This document shows, piece by piece, positions 1 through 12,171 of a stretch of 64,000 nucleotides of DNA (its first letter is position 1; every line of letters begins with the position of its first letter). The translations under genes and the position numbers were made by a program. Source of the stretch: Hippophae tibetana (taxonomy: Eukaryota; Streptophyta; Magnoliopsida; Rosales; Elaeagnaceae). The notes below the pieces were generated by a model. It made no database searches. It was not told the DNA's origin and worked only from the letters and a program-made list of their open reading frames with translations. The stretch spans positions 46,507,452-46,571,451 of the forward strand of contig CM072811.1 in the NCBI GenBank assembly GCA_037013495.1, written 5' to 3'.

Positions 1-1
1 T

Positions 2-766
2 GAGGTCCCAAACAATGAGGAGCTTAATCAAATGAAGGACGAAATTAGAAAATTGCAAGAACAGCTGGATGAACGAAGAAAAGCTAGCAGTGAGGTTGAA
101 GGAGGTACCCCTTATTAGTAAACTGTCCATGTATACATACAATGATATTTTCTTTGAGTATTGGTCACCCTATGAATATGCTTTTCGTTGAAATGTCAAC
201 TATCAAAGAAGGAAAATTATAAGATGCATTACCTGTTGCAGAAATAAGGAACTTGCAGTCAAATTTGACATTGGAGCAGATATGTGAAAAGGAAGCCAAA
301 CTTAAAATGGAGGTTAGTTGAATAGAATATTCAACTTGAGTTGGTTTCATTCGGTGTAAATGCATCTCAGTACTTCTAAATGCTTTATGATTAGGTTGAA
401 GAAATGGAGAACAAATTAGAAAAATTGCGTGGAGGAGTAACCTTGGTGAAGCCAGAGGATCGTTTGGCAATTGAACAGTTGTATTCAGAGACAATAAGTC
501 AGTGGAGGAAGCGTAAAAGGATGTTCAAAGATCTCTGGGATTCTATTACTGAGAACTCAACTAAGGATCTCAAGGAGTTCAAGGTTCCTTGATTTGGTTT
601 AAGTGTCAAAAGTTTATTATTTCTCACTCATAGAATTATTAATGAATTGCCATTATTGTTTTCACAGGAGGAACTTGGAATTGAATATGATGAGGACATT
701 GGTGTGAGTTTACTGTCATTTAGTGATCTGCTGCAACGTGGCAACAAGAGAAACAGAGGCCAATGA
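2..766 (+). CDS. HOP2: Homologous-pairing protein 2 (HOP2/AHP2), 3' exons only
   Basis: C-terminal part of the meiotic recombination factor HOP2 (TBPIP family), which works with MND1 to help RAD51/DMC1 strand invasion in the nucleus. Four exons join in phase: 2-104, 242-312, 395-583 and 668-766, all with GT-AG introns. The first two encode a heptad-like coiled coil (MKDEIRKLQEQLDE). The third carries the conserved block LRGGVTLVKPEDR followed by QWRKRKRMFKDLWD. The last reads EELGIEYDEDIGVSL and ends RNRGQ-stop. These blocks match plant AHP2 as I know it. The N-terminal winged-helix half lies left of the window, so the true start is not visible. No frame damage is seen, so the gene is probably functional. 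Confidence 0.9.
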
Positions 767-1137
767 ATTTCTGTAAGTCTGTTAATCAAAAGTTCAAGAA
801 AATGGGTCGCTTTCCTCTTTTACCAAGGGAAAATCTGTTGCTAATATAAGTAGGTTCTTCGATGTCAATTAGGGCTTCTGTTTCCAAGTCTGTTGGTTGA
901 CCATATGTATATTTACTTTAAAAACATTAAGATGATACTACAATATGTTCAATTCTACATTGAAGAATTGAACTTTCCATGTAAAACTCCTTTTGTCTCT
1001 GATAAAGTAATTAGTCAGTTTCTTAAAGGGTACTTTTCAAAAATCTTTAATGTTGTTTGACTAACATTAACAAGTTTTCCATGTCTGTGAAAATTGTTTC
1101 TGCAATTAACCATGAATTTTTTTGTAGACTTTTTTGA
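767..1137. other. HOP2 downstream region, no gene seen
   Basis: About 370 bp of AT-rich sequence following the HOP2 stop. It should contain the 3' UTR and polyadenylation signals, but I see no unambiguous one. No reading frame with a recognisable product. Confidence 0.5.
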
Positions 1138-1830
1138 ATATTACTTTGAATATATTGCTCAAAAATATATTTTTTTACATTGCCTTCGTACATTTATAAA
1201 AAGAGGAAAAAAATGAGACTAGCATTGCATAATATGTGTCCTAAATTAAGCTCCCTAATTGACTCCTAATATCACACAAGTAATTACGTAATAAACATTC
1301 CTAATAATTAGAGATTTCATTATTATTAGGTCTTCTTTTTCCACACTTTTTCTCAAGCTAGTTCAAAGATATCCATCATTCCTAGTTTGCAAATACACGA
1401 AAGAAACATGGGTCGAGGTAACTCTTTTGTTAAAACATCAGCTAGTTAATTTCTACTCATGACAAATGGAATATAAATTTCACCGTTTTTAATTTTTTTC
1501 TTGATAAAATATCCGTTGATCTCAACATGTTTGGTTCTGTCATGGTAAACAGGATTATAAGCAATGTTGATAGCAACTTTATTCTCACGGTAGAGTTTCA
1601 TTATTTTTAGCGTGGCAACACACAATTCTTTCGGCATAATCTTCAACCACAATAGTTCACAAATTCTATGTGCCATTGATCTTCAGTAATCGATCTAGAT
1701 ATCATAAATTGTTTTTTACTTCTCCAAATTATTAAATTTCCTCCAACAAAAGTGCAAAATCTAGACATTGATATTCTATCATCAATTTAACCTGCATAAC
1801 CAACATTTGTATATATTGAAATCCTTGATT
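1138..1830 (-). mobile_element. Degenerate Copia RNase H end plus probable 3' LTR
   Basis: On the minus strand, from about 1830 downward, the sequence encodes the RNase H end of a Copia polyprotein: RFCTFVGGNLII, then a frameshift, then HRICELLWLKI, NPVYHDRTKHVEINGYFIKK, and finally a terminus like LGMMDIFELA-stop at 1352. One in-frame stop lies near 1800. Below 1340 the sequence has a TATA-like element and ends near 1138 in AATATATTCA, the same ending as the LTR of the element at 48113. This supports a decayed 3' LTR of an Ale/RE1-like lineage. The rest of the element is missing. Confidence 0.7.
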
Positions 1831-2040
1831 TGTTGCATTAATGATTATGGGTTGATTTGGAGCAGAAATAAGGGATTTAAAATTACGTTAATATTAAAAA
1901 ATTAATTAGGTGATATTATTCTCATAAATTAGAATATTTAATTTTGACTTTTCAAATTAGACTATAAATTACTAGTTAGTCTTGTACATAGCATATTATG
2001 AAAATAAAGAACAATTTGTTCTGAATCATATTTTATTTTA

Positions 2041-2205
2041 TATAGTATTAGAGCCAATAAAGGGTTAGTTTAAAATGTAGCCATGGCTGATTCATTAGAA
2101 TCAAAGACTATAGTTGAAAATACCCAAACAAAAACAGAAACCACACACGTCATGAATTCCAATGGATTGGATAACTCTTCATTTCAATTCTATTTACCAG
2201 CTTAG
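2041..2205 (+). pseudogene. Copia primer-binding site and gag start fragment
   Basis: A degenerate tRNA-Met primer site (GTATTAGAGCC, compare GTATCAGAGC) is followed by an ATG at 2083 and a 40-codon frame beginning MADSLESKTIVENTQ, ending at TAG 2203-2205. This start resembles Copia gag N-termini. It lies on the opposite strand to the RNase H remnant at 1138-1830, so it comes from another copy or from an inverted one. Nothing further of the element is readable before 2469. Confidence 0.5.
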
Positions 2206-2473
2206 AAAAGCAAATATAAGTGTTTACCATTGCAAATTAGGTTTTACTAATATACTTAAGTTATATTAAACTCCTTTTTTCAAGTTTTTTCATCAAAATG
2301 TTGGAATTTATGGAGCAATATCGTTGGCGTAGTCTGAGATGGCATTGATGCAAATCTTTTTGACGTGTTGATCTCTTCTAAATTATAAGAGGCAATTATT
2401 TACTATGATCAACAGATTTCTTAATTGAAAATACTAGGAGAACTGTCTAAAGGGAAACATTTTTGAATGATTT

Positions 2474-2857
2474 TGTTGGCAAATTACGTAAATTCTCGAT
2501 AAGCTAGACTTATGAGAAAATAAGAATAGAAAATAATACAAATTTGATAACGAAGTTTGACCAATCTTGCTTACGTCTCTGGACCTACTGTAGATCTTTT
2601 TACTGAAAGAGGAGAAATTACACAAGGTGTTTACAAAACTCACAACCCAATTACACCTAAGAAAATTACTCTCAATTTTCTCTCACACAAGCTTTTCTCT
2701 CTAAGCTTTCTCTCAATTGAAATGAACACTTTGGATGATTAATTCATTACAATTACACATATATTTATAGGAAAATTCACTCATTGAATTACTCCTTAAA
2801 TTAATGGTTCCTTGAATTAAGCTTCTTGTTTTGCTCCATGTTTTGCTCCTTAATTTG
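2474..2857 (-). repeat. 3' LTR of Copia A, lacking the first ~38 bp of U3
   Basis: Matches the LTR of Copia C at 62509-62957 along its length on the opposite strand. A purine-rich tract on the minus strand (about 2857-2866) abuts it directly. The first 38 or so bases of U3, present at the other end of Copia A, are missing. The gap is bounded by an AATTAAGGAG-type repeat. Confidence 0.8.
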
Positions 2858-2969
2858 CCTCCCACTTGAAGACTGATTTCAATCTGTCTTCACACCTAGA
2901 TCAATATAGCAACTTTTCTAGTCTTGTTACTCTAGCAGACCAATTGAAGTTGAGCACAACTTCAACTTG

Positions 2970-3593
2970 TCAATAGTCACCACAGGTTAACATATCCGCT
3001 AGATTTTTGCTTCTTTGAATCTTCTCCGGTATTAACACATCATCTTCTAATAGAGATTTGATGAAGTGATAACGAAGTCCAATATGCTTGGTTCTAGAAT
3101 GAAATGCTGAATTCTTCGCTAAGTGTATTGCACTTTGACTATCACTGTGCAGAACATTCTTCTTCTGTTTGAATTCCAGCTCAATTAACAAACCTTGAAG
3201 CCATATCATCTCTTTACTGGCTTCAATCACTATTACATACTCAGTCTTTATAGTGGATAAAGTGACAATTTTTTGCATTTGTGACATCCAACTAACAGCT
3301 GTAGTTTCAACAGTAAATATATAACCGATGATGCTTCTTCGGTGATCAACTTCACCTCTAAAGTCTGCGTCTATGTAGCCTTGTACTTTTAACTCTTTTT
3401 TACTAAAGTACAAACACTTTTTTGTGGTGCCTTGCAGATACCTCAAAATCCACTTGACTGTTTCCCAATGAGTTTTTCTTGGGTTTGACATAAATCTGCT
3501 AACAACTCCCACTGCATGGCCAATGTCTGGTCTCATACTGACCATTGCGTACATCAAACTTCCAATGACTGAGGCATAAGGAACCTTAGCCAT
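2970..3593 (-). pseudogene. Copia A RNase H domain
   Basis: The 207-residue open stretch contains the end of the RT connection (YASVIGSLMYAM, MRPDIGHAVGVVSRFM) and the Copia RNase H: DADFRGEVDHRRSIIGYIF, EASKEMIWLQGLL, LHSDSQSAIHLAKN and SRTKHIGLRYHFI. It ends near the polypurine tract with NLADMLTCGDY. A stop and short gap separate it from the RT part at 3615. TNT-type signatures place it in the Tork lineage. Not expected to act independently. Confidence 0.85.
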
Positions 3594-3614
3594 GAATTCT
3601 TTTTCTTCCTCTAT

Positions 3615-4506
3615 CTAAGGGGATTGATCCTTGGATAGGTGAAAGTGACTGACCAAGGGTGTGCTAACTGGCTTGGCGTCGCCCATGTTGAATCTCTGTA
3701 AAACACGATTGATGTACTCTACCTGAGATAACTGCAAGGATTCTTTCTTCTTATTTCTTGTGATTTGCATTCCAAGAATCTTCTTTACTGGACCCAAGTC
3801 TTTTATGCCAAACTACTTTGACAATTGATGCTTTAACCTTCTGATATCATCCATATCTGAACCTGTTACTAACATATCATCAATATAAAATAGTAAAATG
3901 ATATAACTAGACCTATATCTCTTAAAGTAGCAACAATGGTCAGCATTGTACTTCTGGAAACCTTCCTTGTGCATGAAGCTGTCAAACTTTCTGTACCATT
4001 GTCTCGGGGCTTGTTTCAGGCCATACAAACTCTTCTTAAGTTTGCACACCATGTTCTTCTTCCCTCTTTCTAAGAAACCTTTTTGTTGGTACATGTATAT
4101 CTCTTCATTTAAATCTCCGTGAAGGAATGCAGTCTTCACATCTAACTGTTCAAGATGAAGATCTTCAATGGTTACAATACTCAACACTGATACTGATAGT
4201 ATTGAGCTTCACAACGGGAGCAAAAATGTCAGTGTAGTCAACTCTTTCTTTCTGTTGAAACCCTTTGACAACCTGGCGGGCTTTGTATCTCTTGGAACCA
4301 TCATGTTTCTCTTTCACTCGGTACACCCATTTGTTGTGAAGTGCCTTCTTTCCCATAGGTAACTCAGCTAGTTCCCATGTTTGGTTGGAGATAAGAGATT
4401 TCATTTCTTCTTTCATGGTAAGCTCCCACTTTCTGGAATCTCGAGTCTGACAAGCTTCATCATAGCATTCAGGCTCCCCTCCATCAGTCAGTAACATATA
4501 ATTCAT
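3615..4506 (-). pseudogene. Copia A reverse transcriptase, broken into three frames
   Basis: The three open pieces, in element order, are 4506-4165, 4187-3813 and 3797-3615. They encode the RT start (NKWVYRVKEKHDGSKRYKAR), DVKTAFLHGDLNEEIYM, LKKSLYGLKQAPRQWY, the catalytic box as FYIDDMLVTG, and the downstream block LGMQITRNKK. At least two frameshifts lie between them. The YIDD box replaces the commoner YVDD but keeps both aspartates. Confidence 0.88.
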
Positions 4507-4588
4507 GTATCTCCTGTTAGTCGAGAAGACCTTCTCAATATAGGAGTTGGAGTAGGAGGTTGTGGTGTGTCAGACTACTGCGTACAGC

Positions 4589-5870
4589 TCAGTCCAACAA
4601 GTTCCTCTCCTCTGGCTGAGGACATGTTACAATTGGTTTTGTTGCGGAACTATCTGGGACATAATCTGCATATACAAATACTGACTCATTCTGTTCTGAG
4701 TCGGTGTCTATTTTATGCATGTCCTTATACATCACCCTTTCGTTGAAAATCACATCTATACTACGGATCACTTTCTTGTTTTCGTCATCCCAAATGCAGT
4801 AGCCAAACTCATCCTCACTATAACCGATGAATGTGCATTTCTTGGATTTGGGATCAAGCTTATTTCTGCCTTGATCACTGATATACACAAATGCTACACA
4901 GCCGAAAACTTTAAGATGTGATATTTTCACCTCTTTTCTACTCTATACCTCCTCTGGTATTCTATGTTCCAATGGAACAGATGGGTCTCAGTTGATCAAG
5001 TAAGGTGCCGTGTTGACTGCTTCTGCCCAAAACTGCTTCGATAGACCTGACTGTATACGAATGCTTCTGGCTCTTTCTGTCAACGTTCGGTTCATACGCT
5101 CAGCTACACCATTGTGTTGAGGCGTGCTTGACACAGTTCTTTCCATTCTGATCCCGTGCTCATAGCAGAAATTTTTGAATTTGGTGTCTTCATATTCACC
5201 ACCATTATCGGTTTTGAGCTTTTTGATCTTTAAACCCGTCTCATTTTCCACCATACCTTTCCATTTTCTGAAAGCTTCAAATATTTCAGACTTATGCTTT
5301 AGAAAGTAAACTCATACCTTCCGAGAGTGATCATCGATGAAAGTCACGAAGTAGTGTTTCCCACCAATGGATGAGACGGTTGTTGGTCCCCAAACATCAG
5401 AGTGAATAAGCTCTAGCCTTTCCTTCTTTGGGGTTCTGCAACTTGTCTGAAAATTGACTCTCTTTTGCTTTCCAAGGATGAAATCTTCGCACATGTCTAT
5501 CTCTACAGACTGTAGACCTGAAAGTTTTCCCTTTGAGTGCATAATCTTCATCCCCTTCTCACTCATGTAGCCTAGTCTCTGGTGCCACAAATTTGATGTT
5601 TCATTGCTTGCTGCAACTGCGAATGAAGAATATGCTCCTGTTGTCATGTAAAGAGTATCACTCTTCTTGCCTCGAGCAACTGTCATTGCGCCCTTTGAAA
5701 TCTTCCAATCATCACCATGGAAGATCGTTGTGTAGCCTTCGCTGGCCAATTGCCCTACTGAGATTAAGTTCCTTCTTAGGTCAGGAATATGTCTGACATC
5801 TTTCAGCTCCCAAACATACCCATTCAACTTAATCTTCACTACATCTTTGTCAATAATAGCACATGGTTGG
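4589..5870 (-). pseudogene. Copia A GAG-pre-integrase and integrase
   Basis: Starts with the pre-integrase region (RRNLISVGQLASEGY, LWHRRLG-like as LWHQRLGYMSEKG). The degenerate zinc-finger Cys region follows (IDMCEDFILGKQ), then the integrase core HSDVWGPTTV, FVTFIDDHSRK, LKTDNGGEYED and TPQHNGVAERMNRTL. The C-terminal part reads HLKVFGCVAFVYI and GYSEDEFGYCIWD. Stops or shifts occur near 5300, 4985 and 4930. The D, D and E of the catalytic triad are visible, but in separate frames. Confidence 0.88.
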
Positions 5871-6478
5871 TCATCATCTTGATATATCTTTTCAAGGTTC
5901 TTGGGATATATTTCTCGAAGAATTCTTTCTGTGAAGTAGCATGGAACGATGCTCCAGAGTCTAACACCCAAGATTCTTCCTTGGTCTCCAAAAAGCATAT
6001 GAATGCATTATCTACTCCTGAGGTGGAAGTAACATTTGCTTCTGCCTTCACTTGTTTGTTCTTCGGTGCACTCTTGCATTGATTTTTGTAGTGCCCGGTT
6101 CTCCCACAATTTCAACACTCGTCTTCGAGCTATAGGAATTATTAGAATTCCTAGATTTGGGCCTTTTGTCCTTTGATCTACCTCGTTAGTCTGTTCTGCC
6201 ACCTCCATTTCCTTTGGTTGAATTTCTTCCTCTTAACTCTATGCAAAACTGAAGAAGTTGACGATTCACTTGACTCTCTACGCTAGATCTTTTCACTAAG
6301 AACCAGATTACGAACATCGTCAAATTTCAACTTATTGTTTTCTGACGAGCTACTCATAGCCGTGACAGTAGCATTTCAACTTTCTATTAAAGAAGACAAA
6401 AGTATCAATGCTCGTACTTTTTCATCGAATTCAATTTCCACTGAACTCAACTGGGTTGCGACTGTGTTGAATTCATTG
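5870..6478 (-). pseudogene. Copia A gag C-terminal part, zinc knuckle and protease
   Basis: Minus-strand translation resembles Copia B gag from the ELN-VATQLSS region onward, through a basic stretch and a zinc-knuckle remnant near 6080-6120, to the protease motif ESWVLDSGASFHAT at about 5955-6000. Frames shift several times. The gag N-terminus is absent because the sequence runs straight into LTR sequence at about 6478. The protease DSGA motif is intact. Confidence 0.8.
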
Positions 6479-6558
6479 AATTAAGTTCCTTGTTTTGTTC
6501 CATGTTTTACTCCTTAATTTGCTCCTTAAATTAAGGAGCTTTATAGTAATCTCTAACA
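6478..6558 (-). repeat. Residual U3 of Copia A 5' LTR
   Basis: About 80 bp equal to the start of the family LTR (compare 62509 onward, opposite strand), ending at TAACA 6558 next to the duplication gattt. It joins directly to mid-gag, so the rest of the LTR, the primer site and the gag start are deleted. Confidence 0.85.
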
Positions 6559-6563
6559 GATTT

Positions 6564-6886
6564 AACGATTTAGATATCTTATTTTCGGGATATTTAGTTA
6601 CTTGGTTGCAATTACCAAGTTAGTAATTTTTTTCCTAATGCATTTAGGCAAGCTTTAGTTGGGATAACTTGTCTCGCTTGAATTTAGTTGACAATCACTT
6701 GTTCTACTTCTACATGTTCATTCCCAAAAAATACAACCAAGAAGCCTCAGGATAAGCATAAATTTCAACTTAGTTCAAAAGCACAGAAAACAAATTCAAA
6801 GATTCAGGGAAAACATATAGTGTAGATATTTGGGGAAAAACAATTAAAAGAAAAATACAAAAGCAGACATAATTGCACTAAAAAAT
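6564..6886 (-). other. Probable 3' UTR of the IST1-like gene
   Basis: About 320 bp of AT-rich sequence between the Copia A target duplication and the stop of the minus-strand IST1-like gene. No coding similarity seen. The gene's transcript must end here or within Copia A. Confidence 0.4.
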
Positions 6887-9309
6887 CTAATATCCACGCA
6901 CTCCTGTAGTCCTCATAGAAAATGATTTTTTCTCCAAGTTCAAAACCGGCGCATCATGAACCCCAGATTCCACATCTGCATGAGCTACAGAGCGATTGGA
7001 AACTGATTCCACCCTGGGACCTGCTTGGAACCTTGAAGGAATTGGCACAGGAGATGATGACGAACTGTTTTGCTGATCACCTGTTTCATCATCACTTTCA
7101 TCAAATACCACATCTTTCTCAGTATGATCTGTCTGGTCTCCTACAAATAGCTTGGGAGTTTCCTTCCGTGTATATTTTGCAGGGCCGGAACTCAAACTGT
7201 TAAATTGTTCAACTTGTTTAATAATGGGGATTTCCTCCTTTTCTGATGCAGATTCCTGTTTCTTGGGCTCTGATTTGTATGGAGACCCACCTTGCCTAGA
7301 ACTTGGACTGTTATCATTATCAAAATCATGGGAATCAGATCTGGAGAGTTCCATTGCTGCTCTTGCTGCTTCTGCTGCATAAGCTGCAGACTCAAAAGCT
7401 GCTTGAGCTGCATCGGCAACTCCTCTGTATTTCTTTCTTGCATTTATTGAACCCGAAAACTCGCCATCTTTTACTATCTCCTCCGGCAAATTGTGCAATT
7501 TATCCCTTGACCGATTGCCACTCAAGTTGCTTGTTTGGCTTGGTGCTGACTGATTTTGATTCTTGTCACTTATGTCCTGAATCAAACATCATAACATGAA
7601 CAATTTTCAAATATCTTAATTATATCATGTGGCTTTTATTATTGTAATCCTTGGTTCATGCTTTAACTTGCATACCTCAGTGGAAAAGGAAGGAGCTTCC
7701 TCAAGTTGCAGAGCAATTCCTTTCCCATAAGCAATTTCTTTGAGCACATTCATTCTGTTCTCCAAGCTTGGCTGTCTAGTTGTCAATTTCGTTATCATCT
7801 ACAGGTAACCAAGTTGTTAGTAATTAACAGATTACCGTACTGACGTAATCATGTAAATAGTTAAAAATTGTACTTTAGATGTTAGAAGACATGTTAAAAT
7901 TATTTGCAGCTAGTGAATCTTTTTGTTTTTTTGTGGTCAGCTAGAATTCAATCTGCTTAGTTAGATAACCTCCGTGCTTGTTCAAATTAGGTAATGAATC
8001 TTAGTACTCAGATCACTACTCTATCCAAAGAAAACACAAATGACTAGACCATTCATTTACTACTAATATTTTTCACTCATTTGGCTTCTTATTGATTTTT
8101 TTTCATTTCAATTTAATACTTTTACTTTCAAATTGCAAATAACCATTTTTATATATTTGAATCAATAGTTTTGGCTTAGCACAACTCATTATGTCCTAGC
8201 TAGATATTAATCCTTAAAGGTTATACTAAATTACCTACAAATCTGTAACCCATATCAGTTGTCTTCCGAGGTCAATTTTTATCTATGGTTAAACTAGATA
8301 AAATGATGCATGCATGTTTTGACAAAGAGATTCATTTTGCACATTGCATTGAATTCACAAAGTAATCTATTTTTTGTTGACAAAGTTCTCAATACCAAAC
8401 GGTTGATCCCACAATTGTTGCGCAATTCAATTGCACCAGCAGCAAATTCCTTGCCAAAGCGAGATGTGAGCATTATACGAATCTCTTGCAGCTCGGGAAA
8501 ATCTCCACATCTCGAAGATGCATAAAGGATACCTGAGACTGCCTCCTTTAGCTCATCAGGACAAACTCTATGGAAAACAAACAGCATGGACATGCATATC
8601 AAATAAACTTAAAAAATGACAAAGTAAACCATATATTATCATTTTGATATAAGGCTTTCCGATTCTACTGATGAAATGTAGAGCTAACAAAAGAGGAATA
8701 CCGAATTCTACAATTCTACGAAATTGCATTTAACTTGTGAATATAATTATTTGTTGTATCCACAAACCTTTCTTGTTCAAGGAGGTGAATCCTTTCAATC
8801 AAGAGGTTACAATATCCCTCTATCATAACATATACATCCAACATATTCTGCTCCTTAATCAAATGTTCAACCTGAAGAATAAAGGAATTTATCAACACAT
8901 TGGTTACTCCATAAAAGGTAAAGAAAAATAAACAAAATGAAAATTACTACAGAACCCTCAAGGTTTTCTAAGTATTAAAAAAAAAAAAAATAGGCAGCTA
9001 CATCTCTGAGTTATATATATTGTTTTGCAAATATCAATCCTGATAAAGTAGCCAAAATGATGAGATTATAAGCCTCTCTTTCTTCTTTTTCAAATTATGT
9101 AAATTGGATGGAGGTATAACCCTAAGAAGAGCACGATCTTGGTGGCCAAGTTGAAGGAGCTCAACAGCATCAGAGAGGGCTTGAGTGCACCTGACTTGAC
9201 GCTGGTTTTTGAGAACAGCAAGGCGAGAGATAGCCAGAGTTACGAGGGGTTTGAATTTAGAGGTCTTGAAGGTCGACCTTCCAAGCATAGCATTAAGCTT
9301 GTCTCTCAT
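6887..9309 (-). CDS. IST1-like ESCRT-III regulator
   Basis: Plant IST1-like (ISTL) protein. IST1 proteins bind ESCRT-III and VPS4 and act in multivesicular-body sorting at endosomes. Five exons on the minus strand: 9309-9121, 8871-8768, 8567-8396, 7798-7676 and 7576-6887. All introns are GT-AG and the phases fit, giving 425 residues. The Ist1 domain spans about residues 9-190, with ALSDAVELLQLGHQDRALLR, EHLIKEQNMLDVYVMIEGYC, CPDELKEAVSGILYASSRCG and RFGKEFAAGAIELRNNCG as landmarks. The C-terminal half is low-complexity, acidic and Ser-rich. It includes an Ala-rich helix (AAFESAAYAAEAARAAM) common in plant members. The start is the first ATG before KLNAMLGRSTFKTSK and no upstream in-frame alternative is convincing. 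Copia A lies 330 bp past the stop. Confidence 0.93.
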
Positions 9310-12171
9310 GCCTGCAAGTTTCTTGAGTCTAGAAAGACTAGCAGTCTAGCACTCTCAGACTCGAAGTTTTAGAAGGGAGAAGAGAACAAATGAGTAATGG
9401 TTCAATTGCACCTTTTATTTATTCTATGATGACGAGAAGCAAAAAGAAAAAAGAAAAATTATTTTTGTATGTTTAATTGGACGTGTTCATAGAGATTGAA
9501 GACATTTTTGACATTTCCTTAACTGCCAAGTCTAAGAGAAAACGTGTTATACCCTAAAATGGTTTTTTAAACGCGGTTGGTCTAACAATTTGTAGAAGAG
9601 AGAGAGATCGAATCCCTCATTCTCTTTGCTCTTACGTTAATAATAAAAAATAGCAAGAACATTATTAGATAACTCCTTTAAATTTTCAAAAACAACCAAA
9701 AAATTCATTAATCCTGTAAAATAATAATCGTATCCTTTTAATTATTTTTTATTACAAAATCCTTTTTTAAGTTTCATGATTTTTATTGATTTTTTGCAAA
9801 TATTTTTCTCAAAAAATTTAAAATAATGATAAAGATAAGTGTGATTGTTATTTTTTAATTTTTTGGTATTTTCATGAAACCTAACCAATAAATATATACA
9901 CGATGTATAATACTTTATGTTAACTTTTTTTTAATAATTTTTTTTTTCACAAATATCACATACATTTCTAAAAATTTCGTGAGTGCTTAACTTCTCTTTT
10001 TTCACATGTATGTGAAAATTTATACACACAAAATCTATATTAAAATATTCACTTACGTTCTAATTATTTATAAAATATGTTAAAAGTGTACAATTAACTT
10101 AAGGTATGTTGATAACTTATTTCATAATTAATTATAATTTTATTTTTTATTTACAATATGATCGTAGAGATTGAACCTGTTTTCAACTATTATTCATTCA
10201 TTCATTTATTTATTTTTTGCTAAACGCCTAAACGTTTTCAACTAGTCTTATAAAAACGCGATTTTTCAAATAAAGGACAAATAAATTGAAGCAACGCGTA
10301 TTCTCTCACGTGAGGAAAGGGAATAAAAACGGAAATATAAATTTGATGACATTAGCTATCGCGCAGTAAGTTGCACTCCAAATGCATTTTTTTAAACAAC
10401 CGACTAGAAAAGAAAATTCTACTGCTCATTAATTATAATTATATTATAAGTTGTCATGATAGTTAATAATTTTATGTATTATATTTATATTTATACATAT
10501 ATATAAATTAATGAAAAATATTTTCGTTTTTTAAATTACTTTCAAATTTATAGAAAAATACACGTATTTTTAAATTAAATAATATGTATTTATATAATAA
10601 TAAATCAAAAATACTTTATTCAATACCAACACTCTATTTTTAAAATTACTTGAGTTCACTTCTGCTTACACGAGGATGGAGCCATAAATTGTTTTTACAA
10701 GAGAGGCCGAGTAACCCATAGTAATGTGTAATAAATATAAAAATAAAAATTATATCTAAGTATAATTATATTTTTTTATTAAAATATAATTATAGATAAA
10801 TTTATTTATTGATATAAATAGATAATCATATTTTTTGTTACTAAATAGAAAGTAATATAGTAAAATAAAATATGTAATTTTGATCATACGTGGAATATTA
10901 AATTATGTAATAGAAAAAAAATAAAAGAAATTAAAAAATTATTTATTGTCTCAAAATGTCAAAAAAATGTTTGATAACTTTTTTATTGAATTTCGTATAA
11001 AGATAAATAATTTAATACAATATGGGAAACAAATATCTATTTTATTCTTATAAAATTCTCTTATAAAATTCTCAAAAATTTAAAATTTTATATATAATAA
11101 AAACAATTTATTTAATCAAGGGAGTCATGACTCAAGTCACCTATGCTAGCTTACACATATAAGACCAAAATACTTATACTTTTACCTTCACATGAAACAA
11201 AAATAGAATTAGACCTCATCAAAGCTACCACAACAATTACGACCGCGTTGAACCATGGCAATTTGGAGTAGTTTTTCAAAGACATTGTTGATTTTAGTTA
11301 CCTTGGTAAGGCATTGAAATAAGTGGGGGACATTTTGACAACAACATGGGTTTTGTACAATTTTTTATCACTATCAATGATTGGAGGCATATTTACTTCA
11401 TGTAGACCTGATAATAGAGAACACAACGTTAAAATTTTGAACCATCATGGGATATGATAGCCTTTAGTCCTCTGATGCTTAAGTAAGTATGAGTAGTGAG
11501 AAGAATGAGAAGACTGATGTCTCTCTTTTTGATGTAAAGAGATATTTAAAGAGAGAGTATAGAACTTAGTATTTCCAATTATCTTTAGTTATGAAATTAT
11601 GTCAAGTTAATAAGTTGTGTTTAATGGTGAGTAATGGTGAATATTTATAAGAAAAAATATACATGTTAATGACATTTACCCATAATGATAGAATTATCTT
11701 TAAATGACAGAACTTTATTTACTTAATTATTTGATTTTTGGATAATTAAGAGTTTAAATTATGATCCTTTATCTTATTAGATATTTATCTACTAATTCAA
11801 CACTAATTGGATTGGCCTATGAGTTACTTGTTAACTAGGATCTCTTATATCATGTCACATGGCGTAAACTATTTTACACTTTACATTAACCCCTAGACTT
11901 ACTGGGCTTGGATACATGAGCTAAGAGATCTATTTTTCCATTATATCATCACATGGATTCATTATTTTCTGAACCTCATTAGTGGTGTCAAGTTCATTCT
12001 TATGTGGTCATTAGTTGCTCGTGTGAATTTTTTGTTTTGTTTTTCTTAAGCACTCAAAATATATGTGATGATGTCTTGTTTTTGATAATTTTTGTGGATT
12101 CTTAATTAGCCTTCCAGTTAAGGAGTTATGTCAATGTCAAAACTATTACCCAAAACAGTTCACTTTTTCAT
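9310..12171. other. Intergenic AT-rich region, no gene seen
   Basis: The first ~110 bp should be the promoter and 5' UTR of the IST1-like gene; an AATAAATAAAAGG stretch near 9412-9422 (minus strand) is a weak TATA candidate. A short stretch at 9570-9640 resembles tRNA-type A and B boxes but is too degenerate to call. The remainder is AT-rich with no recognisable frame. Confidence 0.4.

Larger units (their letters stand above)
2474..6558 (-). mobile_element. Copia A: LTR retrotransposon with internal deletions
   Basis: Tork/Tnt1-like Ty1-copia element. Its limits are set by terminal TGTTGG at 2474, TAACA at 6558 (plus-strand reading) and the flanking direct duplication gattt at 2469-2473 and 6559-6563. 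In minus-strand order it contains a U3 stub, truncated gag with zinc knuckle, protease, integrase, reverse transcriptase, RNase H, polypurine tract and a 3' LTR. The primer-binding site and most of the 5' LTR are gone. Frames are broken by several stops and shifts, so it cannot move by itself. It lies between HOP2 and the IST1-like gene. Copies B and C are the same family. Confidence 0.92.

Noticed and set aside
6922..7599. Several plus-strand frames of 76-98 residues
   Set aside because: They are antisense to exon 5 of the IST1-like gene, whose minus-strand frame is supported by domain and splice phases.
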